Shown here: in pieces, positions 21,968-33,764 of the stretch
Position numbering within the stretch: position 1 is the first letter of the stretch
Layout of the letters: each line of letters opens with the position of its first letter
Assembly: GCF_014201875.1 (NCBI RefSeq)
Contig: NZ_JACHFL010000001.1
Location: 124,001-188,000 of the forward strand
Source: Deinococcus humi
Lineage (GTDB): Bacteria; Deinococcota; Deinococci; Deinococcales; Deinococcaceae
Direction of reading: 5' to 3'
DNA: 64,000 nt
The notes under the pieces: generated by a model
What the model was told of the DNA's origin: nothing
Databases searched by the model: none
The model's input: the letters and a program-made list of their open reading frames with translations, nothing else
Position numbers and translations under genes: made by a program

Positions 21968-22498
21968 TCAGTCCTGTTCCGCCCGGGCCAGGGCGTAGTG
22001 TGCCAGCGCCCGCTCCTCGGCCGGAATCCGGATCAGCAGCAGCAGTCCGGCGTTCAGCAGCGTGAAGACAAAAGCCGTGCGCCACGCGCCCACTGCCAGC
22101 GGCGCGGCCGCCAGTTCCAGCGCCACCACCGCGTAATTGGGATGCTTGAGAAAGCGGAAGGGCCCGCCTGTGACGCGCTCGCCGCCCGGCACGATCAGAA
22201 TGCGGGTGTTCCAAAACCGGCCCAGCGTGCGGATGACCCAGTAGCGCAGCGGCTGCGCCAGCATGAACAGCGCCAGCGCGGGCCAGTGGACACGCCGCCC
22301 GGACGCACGGCCCTCCAGCAGGGTAGACAGCATCCAGGCCGGGTGCAGCACAAAGAACAGCGGGTAGTGCCCCTGACCGTACTCCACTGCGCCACGCCCG
22401 CGCGCCCAGCGTTCGTTGGCGCGGGCCACCCGCAACTCCAGCAGGCGCTGAACGCTCAGAAAGGCCAGCAGGATCGGGGCGAGGGTGCGGGCCTTCAC
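21968..22498 (-). CDS. isoprenylcysteine carboxyl methyltransferase family membrane protein
   Basis: A 176-residue membrane protein with four or five helices. The C-terminal RFLKHPNYAVVALEL and IRIPAEERAL resemble the SAM-binding region of ICMT/PEMT-type membrane methyltransferases. Substrate unknown. GTG 22498 starts 10 bases after the meaB stop; the longer frame would overlap meaB by over 50 bases. It is the last gene of the leftward purM run. Confidence 0.78.
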   Translation of the reverse strand: MKARTLAPILLAFLSVQRLLELRVARANERWARGRGAVEYGQGHYPLFFVLHPAWMLSTLLEGRASGRRVHWPALALFMLAQPLRYWVIRTLGRFWNTRILIVPGGERVTGGPFRFLKHPNYAVVALELAAAPLAVGAWRTAFVFTLLNAGLLLLIRIPAEERALAHYALARAEQD

Positions 22499-22508
22499 TG
22501 CCCTGTAC

Positions 22509-23435
22509 TCACGGCTGGCCCAGCAACTCGTCCGCTGCCGCCTCGGCGTCCAGTTCGCCACGCGCCACGCGGGCGTAGAGGTCTCCCGCCTCGCGGGCGC
22601 GGCGCAACAGGCGTTCCTGCACCAGCGAACGCACCTCGAATTCGGCGCGCAGGCGGCGGCGTTCCTGCAGGCCCGCCTCGCCCAGATGGGCGCGGTGTTT
22701 CAGGACCGCCTCGATCACGCTGACGATGCCCTCACCCGCCGAAGCGATGGTCTTGCGGACCGGGGCCAGCCAGGTGTGCTCGTCGTGCCAGCCCAGCGCC
22801 TGGGCGCTCGTCAGCTCACGCACCGTGCGGGACGCGCCGGGGAGGTCCGACTTGTTCACGGCAATCACATCGGCAATTTCCATGATGCCGGCCTTGAACG
22901 CCTGCACGCCGTCGCCCCCGGCGGGGGTGACCACCAACAGGGTATGGTCACAGGCGGCGGCCACGTCCACCTCAGACTGACCGACACCGACGGTTTCCAG
23001 GATGATCCAGTCGAAACCGCCGCCTTCCAGCAGCGCCAGCACGGCCATCGTGCGGGCCGACAGCCCGCCCAGCGCGCCGCGGCTGGCCAGCGAGCGCACG
23101 AACACCCCGGAATCGGCGTGGTGGCGCAGCATGCGGATGCGGTCCCCCAGAATGGCCCCGCCCGAATACGGGCTGCTGGGGTCCACTGCCAGCACCGCCA
23201 CCCGTTTGCCCTGCGCCCGCAACTCCGCGATCAGGGCGTCGGTCAGCGTGCTCTTGCCGCTGCCAGGGCTGCCCGTGATGCCCAGCACCACCGAACGGAT
23301 GCCGCCGGCCCGCGCGAGCTTGAGCAGGGGCCGTGCGGACGCAAGTCCCGCCTCGGCCAGCGTGACGGCGCGGGCCAGGGCGCGCAGATCTCCAGCGTGG
23401 TAGCGGGCGGCGAGGTCCGGGGCGGGGGTGGTCAC
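22509..23435 (-). CDS. meaB: methylmalonyl-CoA mutase-associated GTPase MeaB/ArgK
   Basis: A 308-residue G3E-family P-loop GTPase. The Walker A motif is GSPGSGKST, the Walker B/switch region is LETVGVGQSEVDVA, and NKSD gives guanine specificity. MeaB loads and protects the cobalamin of methylmalonyl-CoA mutase. The mutase gene is not in this window. It starts with GTG overlapping the upstream phosphatase stop (GTGA), so expression is coupled. Confidence 0.95.
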   Translation of the reverse strand: MTTPAPDLAARYHAGDLRALARAVTLAEAGLASARPLLKLARAGGIRSVVLGITGSPGSGKSTLTDALIAELRAQGKRVAVLAVDPSSPYSGGAILGDRIRMLRHHADSGVFVRSLASRGALGGLSARTMAVLALLEGGGFDWIILETVGVGQSEVDVAAACDHTLLVVTPAGGDGVQAFKAGIMEIADVIAVNKSDLPGASRTVRELTSAQALGWHDEHTWLAPVRKTIASAGEGIVSVIEAVLKHRAHLGEAGLQERRRLRAEFEVRSLVQERLLRRAREAGDLYARVARGELDAEAAADELLGQP

Positions 23436-24172
23436 TGGGTCTGCCCCAGCACATCGTCGGCCTCCGTCGCCTCGATCAGGTCCTCCAGGTGCGCGTCGTC
23501 GTTGAAGCCCAGCAGGGTGCCGCTGTTCTCGCCCAGCAACACGCGGGTGATGCTGGTGTTGGTGACGCTCAGGCGCGCCCAGGCGTTGGCAGGAACGCCG
23601 CCCAGTGCCAGCCCCACCGCCACGCGCACCACCCCGCCGTGCGTGAAGACCAGCACGCGCTGTCCCGGATGGCGGGCGCGCAGGGCGTCCAGCGCCGCGC
23701 CGCTGCGGGTGTACAGGTCCTTCATGCTCTCGCCGCCGGGCCGGCGGGTGGTCCAGGGATCGGTCTTGAGGGCCTCCAGATAGTCAGGATGGCGCTCCCG
23801 GATGTCGGCGATCACCAGACCCGACAGCTCGCCCACGTCGATCTCACGCAGGCCGGGATCGGGCCGCACCGTGGGCGCTCCCTCCAGGCGCTCTGCCACC
23901 GTTTCCGCCGTCTGGGAAGCGCGCAACAGGTCACTGGTGTACACCGCGTCGAAGTGCTGTCCGGTCAGGCGCTCGGCGAGGCTGGCCGCCTGAAGGACGC
24001 CGACGTGACTCAGCGGCACGTCGGCCTGACCCTGATAGCGGCCTTCAGTGTTCCAGGTGCTCTCGCCGTGACGGACCACCCAGAATTCAGTGGCGCTGCG
24101 GCGATCCGGCGGCGTGAAGCCGAAGGGGGCCAGCCGGGACTTGGAGATCCGGGACCGGGTGGAGGAGGTCAA
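23432..24172 (-). CDS. histidine phosphatase (phosphoglycerate-mutase-like)
   Basis: A 246-residue histidine phosphatase. The catalytic RHGESTWN motif carries the phospho-accepting His, and FTHGGVVR near the end carries the second His. Substrate is unknown; such enzymes include phosphoglycerate mutase-like and alpha-ribazole phosphatases, the latter of interest beside the cobalamin chaperone meaB. The conserved part begins about 27 residues in; the only plausible start is TTG 24172, overlapping the purM stop (TTGA), which implies translational coupling. Confidence 0.85.
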   Translation of the reverse strand: MTSSTRSRISKSRLAPFGFTPPDRRSATEFWVVRHGESTWNTEGRYQGQADVPLSHVGVLQAASLAERLTGQHFDAVYTSDLLRASQTAETVAERLEGAPTVRPDPGLREIDVGELSGLVIADIRERHPDYLEALKTDPWTTRRPGGESMKDLYTRSGAALDALRARHPGQRVLVFTHGGVVRVAVGLALGGVPANAWARLSVTNTSITRVLLGENSGTLLGFNDDAHLEDLIEATEADDVLGQTQ

Positions 24173-25248
24173 GCGCTTCCCCCGTCCGGGGTCATGGGGT
24201 CGAAGGTTACGCCGCTCCCCGCCACCATCTGCCCGATGATCCAGGGCTGCTCGCCCGCGCCGCGCAGGGCGCTCAGGGCCGACGCCGAGTCCGACGCAGG
24301 CACGATGAACAGAAAGCCGACGCCCATATTCAGGGCGCGGAAGGCCTCGGAACGCTCCACCTGCGCCTCCCGCACGATCAGCTCGAACAACGGCGGCACG
24401 GTCCACGACGCGGTGTCGATGTGCATGCCCACCCCCGATGGGAACACGCGGGGGGGGTTGTCGATCAGGCCGCCGCCCGTGATGTGCGCCATGCCACGCA
24501 CGTCCACCCCGGCCGCCCGCAGGGCATCGTGGGCGGTGACGTAGGCGCGGTGCGGCACCGGCAGCAGCGTGGCCAGGGTCTGCCCGTCCAGATCGGCGCG
24601 TTCCTCGTGCCAGTCCAGCCCGTCCAGCGCCAGCCGCGCCAGCGAGAAGCCGTTGGTGTGCAGCCCCGCGCTGGGCAGCGCGATCACAGCGTCACCAGCC
24701 TCGATGCGCGAGCCGTCCACCAGCGCCGGGCGGTCCACCACGCCGACAATCGTGCCCACGATGTCCAGTTCGCCGTCCACGTACACGCCGGGCATCTCGG
24801 CGGTCTCGCCGCCCAGCAGGGCCACGCCCAGCGCCCCGCAGGCCTGCGCCGCGCCAGTGACCACGGCAGCCACGCTCTCGGGGTCCAGCCTGCCCATCGC
24901 CACGTAATCCAGGAAGAACAGAGGCCGCGCGCCCTGCACCAGAATGTCGTTGACGCAGTGGTTGACGATGTCGGCGCCCAGGCCACCGGGTTGCCCCAGC
25001 CGCACGGCCACCTTGGTCTTGGTGCCCACGCCGTCGGTGGAGGCCACCAGAACGGGGTCCGCCAGATTGGCGAAGGCCTTGGCGCTGAACAGGCCGCCAA
25101 AGCCTCCGATGCTGCCCAGCACGGCAGGGGTGTGGGTGCGGGCCACGGCGTCTTTCATCAACGCCACAGCGCGGTGTCCGGCGTCGATGCTGACGCCCGC
25201 ACGTTCGTAGGCGGACGCGGCTGGGGCGTCCCTATCGGTCTGAGTCAT
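24169..25248 (-). CDS. purM: phosphoribosylformylglycinamidine cyclo-ligase (AIR synthetase)
   Basis: A 359-residue PurM, fifth step of purine synthesis, closing FGAM to AIR with ATP. Typical motifs are LVASTDGVGTKTKVA, NHCVNDILVQGA, LLGGETAEMPG and the C-terminal AHITGGGLIDNPPRV. ATG 25248 has GGAGGACC before it; the ORF could extend ten residues but lacks support. It leads a coupled run purM, phosphatase, meaB, ICMT. Its place opposite purH puts two purine genes on either side of TVP38. Confidence 0.97.
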   Translation of the reverse strand: MTQTDRDAPAASAYERAGVSIDAGHRAVALMKDAVARTHTPAVLGSIGGFGGLFSAKAFANLADPVLVASTDGVGTKTKVAVRLGQPGGLGADIVNHCVNDILVQGARPLFFLDYVAMGRLDPESVAAVVTGAAQACGALGVALLGGETAEMPGVYVDGELDIVGTIVGVVDRPALVDGSRIEAGDAVIALPSAGLHTNGFSLARLALDGLDWHEERADLDGQTLATLLPVPHRAYVTAHDALRAAGVDVRGMAHITGGGLIDNPPRVFPSGVGMHIDTASWTVPPLFELIVREAQVERSEAFRALNMGVGFLFIVPASDSASALSALRGAGEQPWIIGQMVAGSGVTFDPMTPDGGSA

Positions 25249-25305
25249 GGTCCTCCTGCCCCGCGTGTAAGCGGGCATGGAACGCAGTTTACCCGAGCCG
25301 GGGCT

Positions 25306-26046
25306 TCAGGTCTTCGGCCGGGCGTCCTGAACCGGGTCCACCCCTGCCGGAGCCGTTTTCCCCTGGCCCGTCCGCCGGGCCAGCAACCAGCGCACCAACG
25401 CCACGCCGCCGACCACCAGCGACATGATGGCCAGCCCCCACAGCAGACGCTGGGCCGATTCGCTGAGCCACACCACCAGCAGCGTGACCGGCAGCACGCC
25501 CACGGCGGTCGCCAGCATGAAAGGCCGAAAGCCCATGCGCGCTGCTCCGGCCACCAGGCTCAGGACCTCGGCGGGCAGGACGGGCATCAAGCGTACCAGC
25601 AGCACACCCTGGGCGCCGTGGCGGTTCATGAAGTTCTGCGCCTGTGCCCGCGCCTTCTCGCCGGCCAGCGCGCGGACCATGGGTTCTCCCAGGGCACGGC
25701 CCAGCCCGTAGCCCGCCGCCGCGCCCAGCAGCGCCCCGGCAAACACCAGCATGAAGCCCACCACCACCCCGTAGGCCCGCACCGTGACCGCCGTCAGGAC
25801 CAGCGAGGGCAGCAGCGGTATGACCGCCTGAATCACGTAGGCCACCAGAATGGCCACCGGTCCGGCCCAGCCCAGCGAGCGCACAAAGGCGTGCGTGACT
25901 TCCGGGTCCTGCGAGGTCAGCGCCGCGTAGCCGCGCTCCAGAAAGGCCCGTACCTCGGGCAGCAGCAACGTTCCCAGCAGCAGCGCCGCCAGCACCGCCA
26001 TCAGGATCAGGCGCAGCTGAAAGGGCGGGCGGCGGGCGGCGGTCAT
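25306..26046 (-). CDS. TVP38/TMEM64 family (DedA-like) membrane protein
   Basis: A 246-residue membrane protein with about six helices. The central LLPSLVLTAVTVRAYG, AGALLGAAAGYGLGRALGE and the late RLMPVLPAEVLSLVAGAARMGF segments match the VTT/SNARE-associated domain with its conserved Gly and Arg residues. Family members may be lipid scramblases. The ATG follows TACACT (26059-26054, complement) by seven bases. A longer overlapping frame (25289-26257) in another phase was rejected. Confidence 0.88.
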   Translation of the reverse strand: MTAARRPPFQLRLILMAVLAALLLGTLLLPEVRAFLERGYAALTSQDPEVTHAFVRSLGWAGPVAILVAYVIQAVIPLLPSLVLTAVTVRAYGVVVGFMLVFAGALLGAAAGYGLGRALGEPMVRALAGEKARAQAQNFMNRHGAQGVLLVRLMPVLPAEVLSLVAGAARMGFRPFMLATAVGVLPVTLLVVWLSESAQRLLWGLAIMSLVVGGVALVRWLLARRTGQGKTAPAGVDPVQDARPKT

Positions 26047-26166
26047 CCTTTCCAGTGTAGACGCCGGAAATGTGCGCCGCGCCCAACCAATGGATGAGCC
26101 CCGAGAAGTCCGGGCTTTGTGGCGGCGCGGCCCCCTGTCCATGGTGCGCTATGCTGTGCCGCACAG

Positions 26167-26240
<74 letters not shown>

Positions 26241-26245
<5 letters not shown>

Positions 26246-26280
26246 CGTCTGCCGCACACGCGGCGCGTCCGAAATCTTTT
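26241..26280 (+). terminator. riboswitch expression platform hairpin
   Basis: TCGGACG (26241-26247) pairs with CGTCCGA (26266-26272), with an inner GCCGC-ACAC-GCGGC hairpin, followed by AATCTTTTCTC. It overlaps the end of the aptamer, as expected for a ZTP switch that controls termination. The U tract is imperfect. Confidence 0.6.
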
Positions 26281-26307
26281 CTCGGAATCTTTCCGGAGGC
26301 GGTCAAT

Positions 26308-27840
26308 ATGGGCAGACAGGCATTACTTTCGGTCAGCGACAAGACAGGTGTGGTGGAGTTCGGGCGTTCCCTCGTCGAGCGTGGCTGGACCCTCCTGAGC
26401 ACCGGCGGCACTTTCGCGGCCCTTTCCGAGGCGGGCGTACCGGTCACGGCGGTCAGCGCCGTGACCGGCTTTCCCGAAATGCTGGACGGACGGGTCAAGA
26501 CGCTGCACCCGGCCATTCACGGCGGCATCCTGGCTCGGCGCGAGGACGGCCACCTGTCGGAACTGGCCGCGCAGAATTTTGGCACCATCGATCTGGTGTG
26601 CGTCAACCTGTACCCGTTCCGCGAGACCGTGGCGCGCGGCGCACCGGACACCGATGTCATCGAGAACATCGACATCGGCGGCCCGGCCATGATCCGCTCG
26701 GCGGCCAAGAATCACGCCGGTGTGCTGGTGCTGGTGGACCCGGCAGACTACGGCGTGGCGCTGCTGGACGAGGTCAGCGGGGCCGAGCGCCGCCGGCTGG
26801 CCGCCAAAGCCTACCGCCACACCAGCGAGTACGACGCCGCTATTACCGCGTACCTGGAGGGTGACTCGGACACGCTGCCCACCCGGCTCCCAGCCCAGCT
26901 GAGCCTCAACCTGTCCAGGGTGGCCGAGGTGCGCTACGGTGAGAACCCCCACCAGCCGGGCGCGATCTACCGCTGGGGCGGAGCACGCGGCCCGGTGATC
27001 GACGCCCGCGTGGTGGCCGGAAAGCCCATGAGCTTCAACAACTACGCCGACGCGGACGCTGCCTGGGCGCTGTGCCAGGAGCTTGTCCAGCAGGAAGAAG
27101 GGATGGTCTGCGTGGCCGTCAAGCACGGCAACCCCTGCGGCGTGGCGCGCGCCAATGACGTGCGGGCGGCCTGGGAACTGGCGCGGGATGCCGATACCCT
27201 CAGCGTCTTCGGGGGCGTGGTGGCGGTCAGCGGCACGGTCGATCTGGACGCCGCCCAGGCCATGCGCGGTACCTTCCTGGAAGTGCTGATCGCGCCGGAC
27301 GTGACCTCAGAGGCCGTGGAGTGGTTCGCGGCCAAGAAACCCGATCTGCGCGTGCTGATCGCCGGACAGGCCGGGGCGGTCAGCGTGCTGGACCTGCGCC
27401 CCCTGGCCGGAGGATTTGCCGTGCAGGAGCGCGACGCCCGCCCCTGGGACGATCTGTGCCCGGAAGTGGTGACCAGCCGGCAGCCCAGAGAGGAGGAATG
27501 GTATGACCTGCGCTTCGCGTGGGCGGTGGTCAAGCACGCCCGCAGCAACGCGGTGGTGCTGGCGCGGGGCGGCGTCAGCGTGGGCCTGGGCGCGGGGGCG
27601 GTCAGCCGGATCTGGGCCGCCGAGCGCGCCGTGGCGAACGCGGGCGAGCGGGCGCGGGGGGCGTCGCTGGCCTCTGAAGCGTTCTTTCCCTTCGACGACG
27701 TGGTGCGGCTGGCGGCGGGCGCCGGGGTAACGGCCATTCTGCAACCGGGAGGGGCCAAACGGGACCCTGAGGTGATCGCCGCCGCCAACGAATTAGGCCT
27801 GAGCATGGTCTTCACGGGTTCGCGCCATTTCCGGCACTGA
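26308..27840 (+). CDS. purH: bifunctional AICAR formyltransferase / IMP cyclohydrolase
   Basis: A 510-residue PurH, the last two steps of IMP synthesis; the formyl donor is 10-formyl-THF and the substrate AICAR is ZMP itself. The N-terminal cyclohydrolase domain has [17 protein letters not shown] and [18 protein letters not shown]. The formyltransferase domain has VKHGNPCG with the catalytic Lys-His and the C-terminal [13 protein letters not shown] 26308 has CCGGAGG before it. It is directly downstream of the ZTP riboswitch, which would sense its substrate. Confidence 0.97.
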   Translation: MGRQALLSVSDKTGVVEFGRSLVERGWTLLSTGGTFAALSEAGVPVTAVSAVTGFPEMLDGRVKTLHPAIHGGILARREDGHLSELAAQNFGTIDLVCVNLYPFRETVARGAPDTDVIENIDIGGPAMIRSAAKNHAGVLVLVDPADYGVALLDEVSGAERRRLAAKAYRHTSEYDAAITAYLEGDSDTLPTRLPAQLSLNLSRVAEVRYGENPHQPGAIYRWGGARGPVIDARVVAGKPMSFNNYADADAAWALCQELVQQEEGMVCVAVKHGNPCGVARANDVRAAWELARDADTLSVFGGVVAVSGTVDLDAAQAMRGTFLEVLIAPDVTSEAVEWFAAKKPDLRVLIAGQAGAVSVLDLRPLAGGFAVQERDARPWDDLCPEVVTSRQPREEEWYDLRFAWAVVKHARSNAVVLARGGVSVGLGAGAVSRIWAAERAVANAGERARGASLASEAFFPFDDVVRLAAGAGVTAILQPGGAKRDPEVIAAANELGLSMVFTGSRHFRH

Positions 27841-27859
27841 AGGGGACGGTGGAGGGCTG

Positions 27860-28783
<924 letters not shown>

Positions 28784-28808
28784 TGTTCCCGCGCCGCCTG
28801 CCATCTCT

Positions 28809-29903
28809 ATGCTGAGGGCCGCCTTCCTGACCGACGCGCCGCGTGTGGCGGGCAGCGAGATCTGGCTGCTGGAAGTGCTGCCCCGGCTGGCCGATCACGG
28901 CATCGAACCCAGCGTGTTCCTGCCGCGCGCCGCGCCGCTGGATGAACTGGCGGCCCGGCTGACTGCGGCGGGCGTGGCCGTCCACCGTATCACCCATCCC
29001 AGCGAGCTACCCCCCCAGACTGCCGACTTCGACGTGCGCGTGCTTCAGGTGTGGAATCCGCGAACTTACACACGGTTGCTGCCCGATCTGGCCGCGCCGC
29101 GCGTGGTCATCGTCCATGATCAGCTGGACTACCACTATCCGCTGGGCCTGCGCCCCCTGTACCGCGAAATCTACCGCCACACCAAGGCCCGCCCGCAACG
29201 CAGCGCGGAGCGGGTGGTTACAGTCTCGCAGTGGGGCCGCGCCTTTTTGGAGCGGCTGGGCGGGGCTGGGGTGGTGGGCCTGAGGAACGGCGTGGACCCG
29301 CACCGCTTTCGCCCAGCGGAGGCCGGGGAACGTCAGCGCCTGCGGGCCGGGCTGGGCTTTGACCGCTTCACCGTTCTGGTCCCGGGCCGGTTTGCCCCGG
29401 AGAAGAACCAGCTCGCCGCGGTGCGGGCGGCCCGGCACTCGCGCAACCTGAACTACGTGTTCGCAGGTGACATGGATTCCGGCACGGGAGCGCTGGCCCG
29501 GCGGCTGGCGCGGGCACTGCGGCTGGACAACGTGCACTTCCTGGGGCGCCGCTGGGACATGCCGGAGCTGTACCGCGCCGCCGACGCGCTGCTGCAACCC
29601 ACCCTGGCCGAGAACCAGTCGCTGGTGACGCTGGAGGCCATGGGTTCGGCGCTGCCAGTGGTCACCACGCCGATTCCCGCCCAGGCCGAGCTGGTGGGCG
29701 GGGGCCAGGGCGGGCTGCTGGTGCCGCCGGTGCCCGCGTTGCTGGCCCAGGCCCTGAACGCCCTGGCCGCCCACCCGGACCGGGCGCGAGCGCTGGGCGA
29801 GGCAGGGCGCAGGCACGTGCTGGCACACCATACCCTGGCGCACACTGCAGCCCAGACTGCTGAAATGTTGCGCGAGGCGACGAGGACTGCAGCCCCACGC
29901 TGA
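28809..29903 (+). CDS. glycosyltransferase family 4-like protein
   Basis: A 364-residue GT-B fold glycosyltransferase. The C-terminal half has [18 protein letters not shown], the nucleotide-sugar strand [10 protein letters not shown], and the acidic [19 protein letters not shown] motif with the E-x7-E type pattern typical of GT4. Acceptor unknown. It starts 25 bases after folD and could be read from the same transcript, though no functional link is evident. Confidence 0.85.
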   Translation: MLRAAFLTDAPRVAGSEIWLLEVLPRLADHGIEPSVFLPRAAPLDELAARLTAAGVAVHRITHPSELPPQTADFDVRVLQVWNPRTYTRLLPDLAAPRVVIVHDQLDYHYPLGLRPLYREIYRHTKARPQRSAERVVTVSQWGRAFLERLGGAGVVGLRNGVDPHRFRPAEAGERQRLRAGLGFDRFTVLVPGRFAPEKNQLAAVRAARHSRNLNYVFAGDMDSGTGALARRLARALRLDNVHFLGRRWDMPELYRAADALLQPTLAENQSLVTLEAMGSALPVVTTPIPAQAELVGGGQGGLLVPPVPALLAQALNALAAHPDRARALGEAGRRHVLAHHTLAHTAAQTAEMLREATRTAAPR

Positions 29904-29986
29904 CCCCAGCGCCCGCCTCCGAACAAACCCCTTTCCCCCCAGGAAGAGGCGTGCTACACTCCCGCTTGCCCATTGTTTGACCCGGC

Positions 29987-30079
<93 letters not shown>

Positions 30080-30082
30080 CGC

Positions 30083-30112
30083 AGCGCCCCCAGCCCACCC
30101 GGCGGGGGCGCT
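30083..30112 (+). terminator. terminator after tRNA-Ser
   Basis: AGCGCCCCC (30083-30091) and GGGGGCGCT (30104-30112) form a perfect 9-bp stem directly after the tRNA; the downstream U tract is poor. Confidence 0.55.
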
Positions 30113-30197
30113 CGCTTATGCAATTCGGCCTTCGCTACAGCTGCGCCGGGCATGATCCGCAGGGCCACAGCAAGAAGGGGTCCAGCCACTCCACTTT

Positions 30198-30668
30198 TTA
30201 CGCCTGCCCCGCCGTCAGATTCGCCAGATGGAACCGCAGGGCGCCGGTGTGGTAGGCAGCGTGCGCAATGGCCCCGAAGGCGATTCGCAGCCCCTCCGGC
30301 GACAGTGGCAGGTACAGCGCCTCGTACAGCCCCTGCCCGGCGCGGGCCAGAGACACGAGTTCCGATCGCCACGCCTGTGGATTGGCCGGGCGCACGCTCC
30401 AGGCGTCGGCCTCGTCTGACAGCAGGGCGTAGGGATCCGTCAGCTGGGCAGCGGCCAGATCCAGCGATTGCCGCAGGTGGACCGTGATCTGGGCGGGCGT
30501 GGGGCGGCCAGGAGCGGCGGGCGTGTTCACGTGAGCGAAATCCAGCGCGTGGACGGTTCGCAGCAATCCCGCCTCGCCCACGCTGAACAGGCCCACGGCC
30601 AGCGGGCCGCCGTCCGGGCCATACAGCACCTCGCGCAGGCCCTCGCGCAGCAGTTCGGGGGTGGACAT
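30198..30668 (-). CDS. DinB/YfiT-like four-helix protein
   Basis: A 156-residue DinB-superfamily protein, a metal-binding four-helix bundle. Candidate ligands are His in FAHVNTPAAPGRPT and the two His of AIAHAAYHTGAL. DinB-like genes are strongly expanded in Deinococcus; most have unknown thiol- or metal-dependent roles. ATG 30668 follows TACACT (30680-30675, complement) by six bases, the leaderless pattern, which rules out the longer frame. Confidence 0.82.
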   Translation of the reverse strand: MSTPELLREGLREVLYGPDGGPLAVGLFSVGEAGLLRTVHALDFAHVNTPAAPGRPTPAQITVHLRQSLDLAAAQLTDPYALLSDEADAWSVRPANPQAWRSELVSLARAGQGLYEALYLPLSPEGLRIAFGAIAHAAYHTGALRFHLANLTAGQA

Positions 30669-30763
30669 GGGGCCAGTGTAGGACGGTGCAGGCAGAAGGA
30701 TGGGAACGCCGTAGGCCGTTCGGCCCATGTTCGGTGATGCGGCGCGGCGTTACCCTCGGCCCG

Positions 30764-31681
30764 ATGTCCACCCCCACCGAGCCCAGGATGCACGCCGACG
30801 AGATTCACACCGATGTTTCGCTGGTACGCCGACTGCTGGCCACGCAGTTTCCCGACTGGGCCGCGTTGCCGGTCCGCCGCGTCCACTCCTTCGGCACGGA
30901 CAATGCGCTGTACCGACTGGGCGAGGGCCTGCAGGTGCGCCTGCCCCGGATCGGCTGGGCGGTGGGGCAGGTGGAGAAGGAGCTGGAGTGGCTACCGCGA
31001 CTGGCCCCGCAGCTGCCGTTGCGCGTGCCTCAGCCACTGGTGCTGGGCCAGCCGGAGGGGGACTATCCGTACACCTGGGGCGTGTACCGCTGGCTGCCGG
31101 GCACGATGCCGGAGTTGCAAGAGGTGGCGGCGCGGCCCGAACTGGCCCGTCAACTGGCTGAGTTCGTGCTGGCGCTGCGGAGCTGCGGCATGACGAGCGC
31201 GCCGCGCGCGGAGCATCCGGCCACCGATCTTCAACAACTGGACCCGCATGTCCGGCACAGCATCGAGAATTCGGCAGAGTGGCTGGACGCCCCCACGCGC
31301 GAGCAGATCACCGCCGTCTGGGACGAGGCCATGCGGCTGCCGGGCTGGGAAGCCGCGCCCGTCTGGGTTCATGGCGATCTGCACAGCAGCAACCTGCTCT
31401 GGAACGGCGAACGCCTGAGCGCAGTGCTGGATTTCTCGGCGCTGGAACTCAGTGACCCGGCGATTGACCTGATGGCCGCCTGGAACGCCTTCGGGGCACA
31501 GGCCAGAGCAACCTACCGCGCCGTTCTGCAACCCGACAATGCCACCTGGCAGCGCGGGCGGGCCAGGGCGCTGGCAAAAGCTCTGTTTGCGTTGCCGTAC
31601 TACCGGGACACCAATCCGGAAATCATGGAGCGGAGCTGGTCCACCGTGCGGGAAGTGCTGGCAGACGCGCAGGACGATTAG
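30764..31681 (+). CDS. aminoglycoside phosphotransferase-like kinase
   Basis: A 305-residue protein of the APH/choline-kinase fold. The catalytic loop WVHGDLHSSNLLW carries the base Asp, and VLDFSALELSDPAIDL is the metal-binding Asp region. Such chromosomal members usually phosphorylate small molecules, and resistance should not be assumed. ATG 30764 follows TACCCT (30751-30756) by seven bases. It is divergent from the DinB-like gene and both appear leaderless, sharing about 95 bases. Confidence 0.82.
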   Translation: MSTPTEPRMHADEIHTDVSLVRRLLATQFPDWAALPVRRVHSFGTDNALYRLGEGLQVRLPRIGWAVGQVEKELEWLPRLAPQLPLRVPQPLVLGQPEGDYPYTWGVYRWLPGTMPELQEVAARPELARQLAEFVLALRSCGMTSAPRAEHPATDLQQLDPHVRHSIENSAEWLDAPTREQITAVWDEAMRLPGWEAAPVWVHGDLHSSNLLWNGERLSAVLDFSALELSDPAIDLMAAWNAFGAQARATYRAVLQPDNATWQRGRARALAKALFALPYYRDTNPEIMERSWSTVREVLADAQDD

Positions 31682-31777
31682 GCCAAGCGGCTGATGCGCC
31701 CCTACCCCCCTCTCCCCTACCCTGAATCCACCATGATCAAGCCCTGAAAAGTCCCGAATTCCATAGCCCCCTGAAGG

Positions 31778-31797
31778 CATTGCACACCTTTGCAATG
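31778..31797. promoter_or_regulatory. palindrome upstream of the hflX leader
   Basis: CATTGCA (31778-31784) and TGCAATG (31791-31797) form a perfect inverted repeat with a six-base spacer, ending 13 bases before the TATTCT box at 31810. Its position suits an operator in the -35 region; no regulator can be named. Confidence 0.4.
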
Positions 31798-31822
31798 GCC
31801 CTGCGGCGCTATTCTGGGACCA

Positions 31823-31930
31823 ATGACAGAACCCTTCAGCCACCCGCCGCGCGAACCTTGTTCGGGCCCGGCGATGCTGGGCTGTTCTCCCAATTCAGAC
31901 ACCACCTCTGCACCCTCAAAAAGGATGTGA
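31823..31930 (+). CDS. leaderless 35-codon upstream ORF of hflX
   Basis: ATG 31823 stands seven bases after TATTCT (31810-31815), the leaderless arrangement. The frame runs 35 codons (MTEPFSHPPREPCS ... APSKRM) to TGA 31928-31930 and is in the same phase as hflX. The AAAAAGGA at its end could serve as a ribosome site for reinitiation at the ATA six bases after the stop. It may be a leader peptide, or the true N-terminus of hflX interrupted by a stop. Pro/Ser-rich with no family. Confidence 0.45.
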   Translation: MTEPFSHPPREPCSGPAMLGCSPNSDTTSAPSKRM

Positions 31931-31936
31931 CTTCAC

Positions 31937-33655
<1,719 letters not shown>

Positions 33656-33672
33656 TCTACCTGCAACGAAAG

Positions 33673-33704
33673 AAGAGGCGAGGGCAGTTGCCCCGCCTCT
33701 TTTT
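33673..33704 (+). terminator. hflX terminator
   Basis: AAGAGGCGAGGGC pairs with GCCCCGCCTC around a short loop and is followed by TTTTT (33700-33704). Confidence 0.8.
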
Positions 33705-33764
33705 CATGCCGACATCACTTTGGATTGACGCCCTTCTCACCAGGTTGTGACAGGCTCTTTCCCG

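Noticed and set aside
30764..31681. Aminoglycoside resistance gene
   Set aside because: The kinase fold is shared with many metabolic kinases, and nothing in the context indicates antibiotic substrates.
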